From Pelagadaptatus sp034112445 (GTDB lineage: Bacteria > Pseudomonadota > Gammaproteobacteria > Pseudomonadales > Cellvibrionaceae): a stretch of DNA of 64,000 nucleotides. The stretch spans positions 33,848 to 97,847 of the forward strand of contig JAWUVI010000021.1 in NCBI GenBank assembly GCA_034112445.1, in the 5' to 3' direction. A program made the translations under genes and the position numbers. Below are positions 58,167 to 64,000 of this stretch, piece after piece. Under the pieces are notes generated by a model that was given only the letters and a program-made list of their open reading frames with translations, searched no databases and was not told the DNA's origin. Position 1 is the stretch's first letter; each line of letters opens with the position of its first letter.

Positions 58167-59237
58167 TTAAGTAACTGCATAAACCCGCTTAGAAGCCGAC
58201 ATTCCCTTACCCCAGCACTTACCTTTTTTGTGGGCATAATCAGCGATAGAACTGACTGAACCAGCGCAATTGCCATAGCTTTTACTGAAATTTTTAACGT
58301 GGTTTAACCACTCTTTTGGATCTATTCCTAAGCGAGAAACCAATGGCGGTAATTCACCAGCAATAGAACCGCGCTTATCATCGCGCACCACGCGGCCAGT
58401 AACATCAATCAAATCAAAATATTCTTCTAAGGTGAAAGGTAAGGCAGCGTGAACTGAAGTGTGAGCACTGCCATCAAAGGGCATTAATGGTGCTTCGGGT
58501 TGATCTTTCAAACCCAAATCTTGTTTTAGTTTTTGTTGTTTTTTAACTCGCTTAATAATGGTTTTTTCATCGTTAGAACAACGACTTTTGGTTTTGGCAT
58601 AATCGTTCAAACGCTGCTGAATAGAGGTAAAATCACTGCTGGTTACATCCGGCTCCATCGCCGCCCGCACGGGGTTTAAATCAACGTAGGCCATACAACT
58701 TAACACCGCCGCATCGTCTAATAATGCCTGGCTTTTAAAACGCCCCTCCCAAAATCGGCCTTTGCAGTTTTCTTCTTCGTTGGCCATACGCGCAATGGTT
58801 TCATTCACGCCACGCATAAACCAGCTGATGTTGCACAAACGCTCACGCCATACCGCTATAACTTCATACACTTTATCGATCTGCGCCTGATCCATCGTAT
58901 TGGCTTCTTGCAACCAACGATTAACCAAAACGTTACCGCTGTACAACTGTGTCCAACGTTCAACGACTTCGGCATCAGACCAACCATTAGCGCGCTCTAC
59001 ATCCACATGCAACACCGTATGATAATGATTACTCATCACCGCATAAGCACAGACATCAATGGCATACACATACGACAAAAAACGTAACCGCGACGTAATC
59101 CACTGCTTACGATGATCAAAGTTTTCACCCGTAACACGATCAGATCCACACAAATACGCACGCCGAACACAGCGTACATAACAATGATAATAAGACGTGT
59201 CTTCAAGTGACACCTGCTCACTGCGGGCTTTGGTCAT
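58167..59237 (-). CDS. Y1/IS200-like (RAYT-type) transposase-like protein
   Basis: A 356-residue protein of the Y1_Tnp superfamily. The HUH metal motif is H71-Y-H73 in AYAVMSNHYHTVLHV. CKGRFWEGRFKSQALLDD and MAYVDLNPVRAAM follow, with a helix that should carry the catalytic tyrosine. It lacks flanking hairpins of a standard IS200 element. This fits domesticated REP-associated tyrosine transposases, which are single-copy genes that cut DNA at palindromic repeats. A fragment resembling its own 3' end is at 57562-57587. It sits just after a Fic gene on the same strand (11 bp apart), inside the accessory island. Confidence 0.88.
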   Translation of the reverse strand: MTKARSEQVSLEDTSYYHCYVRCVRRAYLCGSDRVTGENFDHRKQWITSRLRFLSYVYAIDVCAYAVMSNHYHTVLHVDVERANGWSDAEVVERWTQLYSGNVLVNRWLQEANTMDQAQIDKVYEVIAVWRERLCNISWFMRGVNETIARMANEEENCKGRFWEGRFKSQALLDDAAVLSCMAYVDLNPVRAAMEPDVTSSDFTSIQQRLNDYAKTKSRCSNDEKTIIKRVKKQQKLKQDLGLKDQPEAPLMPFDGSAHTSVHAALPFTLEEYFDLIDVTGRVVRDDKRGSIAGELPPLVSRLGIDPKEWLNHVKNFSKSYGNCAGSVSSIADYAHKKGKCWGKGMSASKRVYAVT

Positions 59238-59247
59238 ATCAATTCAC

Positions 59248-59937
59248 TCACTCACACATAATTTCAATAAATCGTGGATCAATACACGAGCGCATAAAAG
59301 CGTTCATTTCAACTTCATCGCCCGAATCATAAAAACGCATCATCAATTCATTAAATTCTAGTTTTTTCTTCGCCGATAAATTAAGCGGTGGATAACCCGC
59401 ACTCAATAAAACGCCATTCATCATTAAACGGCCCATGCGCTTATTAACATCGTAAAAAAACTGATTACGTGCCATCGACAAAAACACATGTATGGCTTTA
59501 TCGTAAACATCTTCAATTTCATTCAATGAAACCATTAACGCGTTAAATTTAGACGGCAACTCAGACACTTTCGGCGGCATATACTCAGAGCCCGCAATAG
59601 TCACCATGCCCGAACGAAACTGCCCCCATTCTAAGGCCTCTTCTTTACCCGCCAAGGCATGCAAGGCACACACAAACTCAACAGAAACTGAGAAGCGATC
59701 GTGTTTTACGGCATCAAACAAATACCGCCAAGCCTCACCTTGGTTTATCGCTATTTGTTGATCACTTAATTTGTGCCCACCAACCGTCACACCCTCAAGC
59801 AAAGTACTAATCTCTGGCAAAGTAAAATTGAGCCCTTCAAGCAACACAGAATCGTGCACTAAAACCCCCACCTCACGCCGCGCAAGCATTAAGGCTTTGG
59901 CTTTATTGGGATTAATGCCTGCAATCGACACGCTCAT
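59248..59937 (-). CDS. Fic family protein with His-to-Gln change in the catalytic motif
   Basis: About 229 residues from the ATG at 59935-59937 (GAGG 6 bases upstream), better than a start 13 codons earlier. The N-terminal inhibitory helix motif (S/T)xxxE(G/N) is intact: S30-VLL-E34-G35 in SVLLEGLNFTLPEISTLLEG. The core reads Q159-F-F161-Y-D163-V-N165-K-R167-M-G-R170, which aligns with HxFx(D/E)xNxR but has Gln for the catalytic His. Fic enzymes transfer AMP or other phosphates to proteins; without the His this one may be inactive or use a changed chemistry. The conserved surroundings argue against simple decay, and I believe relatives with this Gln exist. It lies between the transposase-like gene and a second Fic gene. 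Confidence 0.88.
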   Translation of the reverse strand: MSVSIAGINPNKAKALMLARREVGVLVHDSVLLEGLNFTLPEISTLLEGVTVGGHKLSDQQIAINQGEAWRYLFDAVKHDRFSVSVEFVCALHALAGKEEALEWGQFRSGMVTIAGSEYMPPKVSELPSKFNALMVSLNEIEDVYDKAIHVFLSMARNQFFYDVNKRMGRLMMNGVLLSAGYPPLNLSAKKKLEFNELMMRFYDSGDEVEMNAFMRSCIDPRFIEIMCE

Positions 59938-60001
59938 ATAACACCTCAACAATAAACTTCTGATTACAGCCGACACTAACTCAGAATGAAATGATAGTCA
60001 A

Positions 60002-60045
60002 TTTATGGATGTCCTTTTATTTTCTTTATGGATGTCCTTTTATTT
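60002..60045 (+). repeat. 21-bp direct repeat (two copies)
   Basis: TTTATGGATGTCCTTTTATTT occurs at 60002-60022 and again at 60025-60045 (23-bp period). It lies between the two Fic genes and shares ATGTCC with short motifs at other island borders. Confidence 0.9.
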
Positions 60046-60103
60046 GGGGGGATTACACTTTTATTTGTCAGCGTAGGGAAACGGAGCGAATTTGAGCCGC
60101 TTG

Positions 60104-61453
60104 TTAAGCCTGACCAGATTTAAGTCGTTGCATTAAGTCTGCTGGAGCAAAATAGAGTTTTGTACGCCCATCTTTTGTTGACAGGAGAAGCTTAAGTCCT
60201 ACGAGTTTTGTTAAGTAAGTGCGAGCAGTGTTTTCAGCAATCCCATAAGAGTTCGAAATTTCTTTTGCTGTAAATATTCTTCCTGGCTCCTTTGTTCCCT
60301 TTTTGACAATATCTTTTTGTACAAAATTTAATGCGTCACAAAATTCTGATTCCTCCAAAATTTTTAAAACTTGATTAAACTCTTCAGTTTTATGCTGTAG
60401 ATAGGACTGTAGCTCGTCAAAAGCAGCCAAAATTACATCCAGTTGAAAATCGATGAAATAGGTTAAATCATTCTGATCTTTTTCTGTGTACATATACGAT
60501 AGCCCATATCCTTTGGGGTCATCTTTTAGTAATTTGCTAATAGACACATAACGAAATAGCTCATAATGGTTCTTCAACATGAACCAATAAAATAATGCCC
60601 TTGCAGTTCTTCCATTTCCATCTCTGAATGGATGTTCATAACCAATCATAAAATGCAATATTATTGCTTTAACCACAGGTGCAATAAACTCAGAGCCGCT
60701 AGAGCCTGAGTGATCCTTATTGGCAAATTGACATAACTTTTGAAGTCTCTCAGGGATATTCTCAAAAGATGGGGGTTGATGTGTTATCTCACCTCTGTCA
60801 TCTTCAACATAGATATCATTATCCTCCCGGAACTCACCCGGAACGACATTATTTTCAGTTGTAAATTTGGTCGCAACACTATGAAATTCCAAAATGAGAT
60901 CAACTGTTAGCTCTTCATTGGCCCGTCTCTCTGCAAGCTTGAGCAAAAAGAAATTATTGAGGATCATCCTTTCATCCTCATCTACTGGTTCTCGCTCTTC
61001 CTCTAGCATTTTTTTGGCGACTTCCCGCGTAGTCGCAGCTCCTTCTAACTGAGCGCTAGTTATGGCCTCCTCCATGATTAGAGATGAGACTAGGAATTTC
61101 TGCTGTATATTATCTGACGCTGGATTATCAGCCATAACACCAACATTCCCACCCGCAAGCTTAATTACTTGGTGTAATTTCGCTTCCATTGAGTGGGGAG
61201 TAAAATATGAAAATTGTATTCCGTTATCGCCCCAAAGGCTTACATATTTCATCTGCATCACTCTTTGGAATTTTACGGCATACCAGATGTTTTTTGCATC
61301 AGCTCGAGGAACACGCCACTTTAGTAAATCCCAGTGTAGATACCTTCCTTTTGGGTCTGTTGCCCCATACTCACCTAAAAATGGCCTAATTTCACCATAA
61401 TTAACGTCTGCAAGGTCAAAATAGGGCGCTTGTTCAACACTTGGCTTTGCCAT
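60104..61453 (-). CDS. Fic family protein with C-terminal winged helix
   Basis: A 449-residue protein of the class II Fic type. The inhibitory motif S133-AQL-E137-G138 (MEEAITSAQLEGAATT) precedes the canonical catalytic loop H274-PF-R-D278-G-N280-G-R282-TA-R285. The Fic_N-type N-terminal region (about 1-130) and a C-terminal winged-helix-like part (about 395-449, FTAKEISNSYGIAENTARTYLTKL) match a common longer architecture that probably binds DNA and AMPylates a target, or itself. It should be active but self-inhibited. It is transcribed alone in the accessory island, 166 bp before the second Fic gene and separated by the 21-bp repeats. Confidence 0.93.
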   Translation of the reverse strand: MAKPSVEQAPYFDLADVNYGEIRPFLGEYGATDPKGRYLHWDLLKWRVPRADAKNIWYAVKFQRVMQMKYVSLWGDNGIQFSYFTPHSMEAKLHQVIKLAGGNVGVMADNPASDNIQQKFLVSSLIMEEAITSAQLEGAATTREVAKKMLEEEREPVDEDERMILNNFFLLKLAERRANEELTVDLILEFHSVATKFTTENNVVPGEFREDNDIYVEDDRGEITHQPPSFENIPERLQKLCQFANKDHSGSSGSEFIAPVVKAIILHFMIGYEHPFRDGNGRTARALFYWFMLKNHYELFRYVSISKLLKDDPKGYGLSYMYTEKDQNDLTYFIDFQLDVILAAFDELQSYLQHKTEEFNQVLKILEESEFCDALNFVQKDIVKKGTKEPGRIFTAKEISNSYGIAENTARTYLTKLVGLKLLLSTKDGRTKLYFAPADLMQRLKSGQA

Positions 61454-61783
61454 TTAAACTCAACTTTTGATATTTGCGTTATAGATTGCAAGATGATGGC
61501 ACTATTGGCCTAAAAGTCAAATGTTTAGTAGTTGAAGTAGCGGTGCGGCCACGATAACAGCGGGCAAAGTTTCGAGCACCGCCGCCAGTGGCTTGAGGAT
61601 CGGATGCAGATTTTAGCTTCTGTGTTCGCCATTGATATGTGTAGCTTTGCTGTAATGCATAACCATTACCACCTGGTGGTAAAAATTGAAATGAGCGGTG
61701 TGTTAGCCACAACAGAAAGTAACCCTCCAGTTACCAATACAATCAAGCAGAGAGAGATCAATAATGAACTTTAAATTTCTAGC
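61454..61783. other. Gene-free stretch with inverted repeats
   Basis: 330 bp between the Fic and parE-like genes. I support no gene; a minus-strand 77-codon frame here looks non-coding (low-complexity, no ribosome site). It holds an exact 17-bp palindrome TTACCACCTGGTGGTAA (61667-61683) and a 7-bp inverted repeat GCGGTGC/GCACCGC (61541-61547, 61577-61583) in a locally GC-rich part. Confidence 0.6.
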
Positions 61784-62083
61784 CTACAAATGAAGCGTGG
61801 GTAACATGCTTTGATGTAAAACCCGAAAGATGTCAACACCATCAACTGTCACGGCATAAAAAACACAATGAGACTCTACAGGGTATTGCAAATAACGCTT
61901 AACATCTGGATCAAAACGCCTACCTAATTGTGGGCTTTCAGCTAAGGCCCTGAACACCTGCTCAATTTTATAAATATACTCTTCAGCTCTGACAAAACCG
62001 AATTGCTCAACACTGTAGTCAAAAATCTGCTCAAGATCTCGCTCTGCCTTTTCGTGCACATGAAAAGACGGAGCATCAGACAT
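61784..62083 (-). CDS. parE: ParE/RelE-family toxin
   Basis: A 99-residue protein of the ParE/RelE superfamily: HEKAERDLEQIFDYSVEQFG at the start, a helical hairpin (AEEYIYKIEQVFRALAESPQLGRRF), then the strand-rich end VESHCVFYAVTVDGVDIFRVLHQSML. The RVLHQxM end is the ParE hallmark. ParE proteins poison DNA gyrase; RelE-type relatives cut mRNA, so the target is inferred. Its start overlaps the end of the upstream antitoxin gene by 8 bp, the usual order for this family. Confidence 0.9.
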   Translation of the reverse strand: MSDAPSFHVHEKAERDLEQIFDYSVEQFGFVRAEEYIYKIEQVFRALAESPQLGRRFDPDVKRYLQYPVESHCVFYAVTVDGVDIFRVLHQSMLPTLHL

Positions 62084-62327
62084 TATGTTTTTTCTTCATT
62101 TTGGCCACAAAATCTTTAGCGCTCCAATTTTCAATAACGGGACTATTTTCACCTTCTTCAATTAAATCACGCAGCTGGATAAGCTTTGATTCAGCCCGCT
62201 TCTCTTGCAGCAGCCTTAATCCTGCTCGGATCACCTCACTCTGATTACTAAAATCACCAGATGCAATGACTCCATCAATAAATCCACCCTGCTCTTCTGT
62301 TGGCCTAAAAGTAATTGTTCCAGCCAT
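62076..62327 (-). CDS. parD: ParD-family antitoxin
   Basis: About 83 residues from the ATG at 62325-62327, chosen for the strong GAGGTGG just upstream; an earlier start four codons up is weaker. MAGTITFRPTEEQGGFIDGVIASGDFSNQSEVIRAGLRLLQEKR is a ribbon-helix-helix of the ParD type, followed by a flexible toxin-binding tail. It should neutralise the downstream ParE-like toxin and repress its own promoter. The overlap of 8 bp with the toxin gene shows one transcription unit. Confidence 0.92.
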   Translation of the reverse strand: MAGTITFRPTEEQGGFIDGVIASGDFSNQSEVIRAGLRLLQEKRAESKLIQLRDLIEEGENSPVIENWSAKDFVAKMKKKHNV

Positions 62328-62341
62328 AATCCACCTCAACT

Positions 62342-62392
62342 GTAAGCATATGTCTTACGTCAATTATAATATTAAGGCTTCACTTTTAGCAA
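62342..62392 (-). promoter_or_regulatory. Promoter and candidate operator of the parDE pair
   Basis: On the minus strand, TTGCTA (62387-62392) and TATAAT (62363-62368) are 18 bp apart. A near-palindrome GTAAG-CATATGT-CTTAC (62342-62358) lies right after the -10, where a ParD dimer could block transcription. The ParD ATG follows at 62327. Confidence 0.6.
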
Positions 62393-62438
62393 GATTCTGC
62401 AAAATTTATGAGTGATCTTTATCTTTCTAAAAGTACGT

Positions 62439-62495
62439 ATGTCCGTAAAAAACAAAATGTCCGTGAAATCTTTATTTTAGAATCAGAGCATGTCC
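62439..62495 (+). repeat. Three ATGTCCG motifs at the right island border
   Basis: ATGTCCG at 62439, 62457 and 62490, with AAA or GATA after each. ATGTCCGATA (62490-62499) also occurs at 57121-57130, at the other end of the island. Confidence 0.6.
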
Positions 62496-62548
62496 GATAA
62501 AGTTATTACGCGGCAAGTTCATTAATGGTTAACGAGCCTTAACCACAC

Positions 62549-62995
62549 TCACAAATACCATTTGGTATGCAAATGCACATCGTCTCTGTTTTTGCAGTCT
62601 GCAACATCAAACCACTGGTATTGGCCATGCGGGGCGCTAGGTAGAGCAGCCAAATCGCACTCGAGAATTAGCGTATAAGGCTGAACCACGTAATGTGTTG
62701 TGACGTTTTCATCCAGTGCTGAATCGTTGTAGTGATGCTCAAACGGGCCAATAAACTCGGCCTGCTCGATATTAATGGTTTGGCCTAGCTCTTCTTGGGT
62801 TAAACGCTGGAACGCGCTTGGAATTTTTTCATCTTTAAAAATACGGCCTCCGGGTACAAACCAAAAGCCTTGAGCAGGTCGATTTAAACGCTCGCCCAAT
62901 AACACCTGCCCTTGCGGGCTATACACCACCAGATCAATTGAAATGAGTGGCGTATTGGCCACAACCGATTTAAACAGCTCGGTAGAGAGTTTCAT
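62549..62995 (-). CDS. gmm: GDP-mannose mannosyl hydrolase (Nudix)
   Basis: A 148-residue cytoplasmic Nudix protein that hydrolyses GDP-mannose to GDP and mannose, typical of colanic-acid-like clusters. The family's altered Nudix box is seen at residues 49-71 (GGRIFKDEKIPSAFQRLTQEELG), where the normal REUxEE is changed, as in known GDP-mannose hydrolases. PxGFWFVPGGR and the late VQPYTLILE strand agree. The protein is slightly shorter than the E. coli one (about 159 residues), ending KWYL. The ribosome site is weak. It is 11 bp after fcl. Its last bases are duplicated at 57546-57564 across the accessory island. Confidence 0.93.
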   Translation of the reverse strand: MKLSTELFKSVVANTPLISIDLVVYSPQGQVLLGERLNRPAQGFWFVPGGRIFKDEKIPSAFQRLTQEELGQTINIEQAEFIGPFEHHYNDSALDENVTTHYVVQPYTLILECDLAALPSAPHGQYQWFDVADCKNRDDVHLHTKWYL

Positions 62996-63006
62996 AAAAG
63001 GCGCGC

Positions 63007-63975
63007 TTACCCGCGAAAGTTATCTTGGTTTTGCAAAAACCACTCATAGGTCATGGCTAAACCATCACTTAACGTGATGCTGGCTTGCCAGCCTAAGCTA
63101 TTTAACCGATCGGCACTCATCAACTTACGGGGCGCACCATCGGGTTTGCTAGAATCAAAACTTAAAGTACCTTTAAAGCCCACCACACGTTGCATGGTTT
63201 CAGCCATTTCGCGAATGGTGCAATCAATACCTGTACCCACATTAATATGCGACAACATCGGCTGGGTATTGGCTTGATAGGTTTCGCTATTGAGGTTCAT
63301 CACATGCACACTGGCCGCGGCCATATCGTCAACGTGTAAAAACTCACGCATCGGCTTACCACTGCCCCACACCACAACCTCGGCATCGTTCGCCAGTTCT
63401 GCTTCGTGAAAGCGGCGCATAAGTGCGGGAATAACATGGGAATTCTGCGGATGAAAATTATCATTCTCACCATACAAATTGGTCGGCATCACACTGCGGT
63501 AATCAAGTCCTTGATCAGCGTATTGGCGGTTATACGACTCACACATTTTAATACCAGCAATTTTGGCAATGGCGTAAGGCTCGTGGGTGGGCTCTAGCGT
63601 TACGGTTAGTAGCGCGGTTTCACGCATAGGTTGCTCGGCCAACTTAGGGTAAATACACGAAGAACCCAAGAACAACAATTGTTTCACGCCATTACAGTAA
63701 GCCGAATGAATAATATGATTTTGAATGCTCAGGTTTTCATAAATAAACTCAGCAGGGTAAGTATTATTAGCCACAATACCGCCCACCTTGGCGGCGGCTA
63801 AATAGACTTGATCAATCGCGGTGTTTTGAAAAAAATCAGCCACGGCTTGCTGATCTAAAAGATTTAACTCAGCTCGGCTGCGGGTAATAACGTTCACATT
63901 ACCCTGAGCCTTTAACTGGCGAACAATCGCCGAGCCGACCATACCGTTATGGCCAGCGACAAAAATATTTTTCAT
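63007..63975 (-). CDS. fcl: GDP-L-fucose synthase
   Basis: A 322-residue extended short-chain dehydrogenase that makes GDP-L-fucose from GDP-4-keto-6-deoxymannose with NADPH (epimerase and reductase steps). The Rossmann motif is GHNGMVGS (8-15); the catalytic triad is S106 (in GSSCIYP), Y134 and K138 (YAIAK). The length matches the family (about 320). The ATG has AGG 8 bases upstream. It is the first polysaccharide-cluster gene seen on the right; gmd, which makes its substrate, probably lies upstream outside the window. It is followed by gmm 11 bp away, so both share a transcript. Confidence 0.97.
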   Translation of the reverse strand: MKNIFVAGHNGMVGSAIVRQLKAQGNVNVITRSRAELNLLDQQAVADFFQNTAIDQVYLAAAKVGGIVANNTYPAEFIYENLSIQNHIIHSAYCNGVKQLLFLGSSCIYPKLAEQPMRETALLTVTLEPTHEPYAIAKIAGIKMCESYNRQYADQGLDYRSVMPTNLYGENDNFHPQNSHVIPALMRRFHEAELANDAEVVVWGSGKPMREFLHVDDMAAASVHVMNLNSETYQANTQPMLSHINVGTGIDCTIREMAETMQRVVGFKGTLSFDSSKPDGAPRKLMSADRLNSLGWQASITLSDGLAMTYEWFLQNQDNFRG

Positions 63976-64000
63976 TGAAACAACCTATGTTTAGTAAACG

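Noticed and set aside
60085..61620. Integron attC-like sites in the island
   Set aside because: No paired core sites or integrase gene; the short GTTA-type words are expected by chance.
61479..61712. Minus-strand frame of 77 codons between the Fic and parE genes
   Set aside because: No ribosome site or recognisable domain, unusual composition and inverted repeats inside it; treated as non-coding.

Overview
The window looks like chromosomal DNA of a marine-type gammaproteobacterium with moderate GC. The evidence is a cobalamin-dependent MetH and an NfuA of gammaproteobacterial architecture, a Wza/Wzc/PHP-phosphatase polysaccharide cluster with a VpsP-type protein, DUF2505 and DUF2970 genes, a prokaryotic voltage-gated channel and a giant RTX-type secreted protein. 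The genus cannot be fixed from the sequence alone. No rRNA, tRNA or CRISPR array was seen.

Region 1 (1-40,020, all minus strand) is a probable giant-protein type I secretion locus. In transcription order it holds a small membrane-anchored protein of unknown function, a TolC-family outer membrane protein, one gene of about 35.8 kb encoding about 11,950 residues, a DUF3467 protein, and a membrane-fusion protein with a GAF-like sensory N-terminus that runs off the left edge. The giant protein has a degenerate LEPR-XLL-type leader, a DUF4347 domain, several RTX calcium-binding blocks, at least four families of internal repeats, Calx-beta-like domains and a long C-terminal RTX-like array. A run of nine G in its coding strand is a possible phase-variation site. 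No inner-membrane ABC transporter is in the window; it may lie beyond the left edge.

Region 2 (40,256-47,776) is core or housekeeping DNA: nfuA and metH are divergent around a region with a tandem repeat and a perfect palindrome; a DUF2970 gene overlaps the end of metH; then come an orphan periplasmic binding-protein-like gene, a one-domain voltage-gated channel with an acid-rich, calcium-like selectivity filter, and a DUF2505 gene.

Region 3 (47,765-57,020 and 62,549-63,975, minus strand) is an exopolysaccharide cluster. It has GDP-fucose/GDP-mannose genes (fcl, gmm, manC), an outer-membrane barrel, a short Wza-like protein, a Wzc-like tyrosine autokinase, a CpsB/Wzb-type PHP phosphatase, a VpsP-like protein, an initiating glycosyl-phosphate transferase and a VanZ-like protein.

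Region 4 (about 57.1-62.5 kb) interrupts that cluster between gmm and manC. It is an accessory island with small hypothetical proteins, a DUF2442 protein, a Y1/RAYT-type transposase-like protein, two Fic proteins (one canonical, one with the catalytic His replaced by Gln) and a ParDE-type toxin-antitoxin pair. A 19-bp copy of the gmm 3' end lies at the other side of the island, fused to a fragment resembling the transposase 3' end, which suggests insertion or rearrangement.
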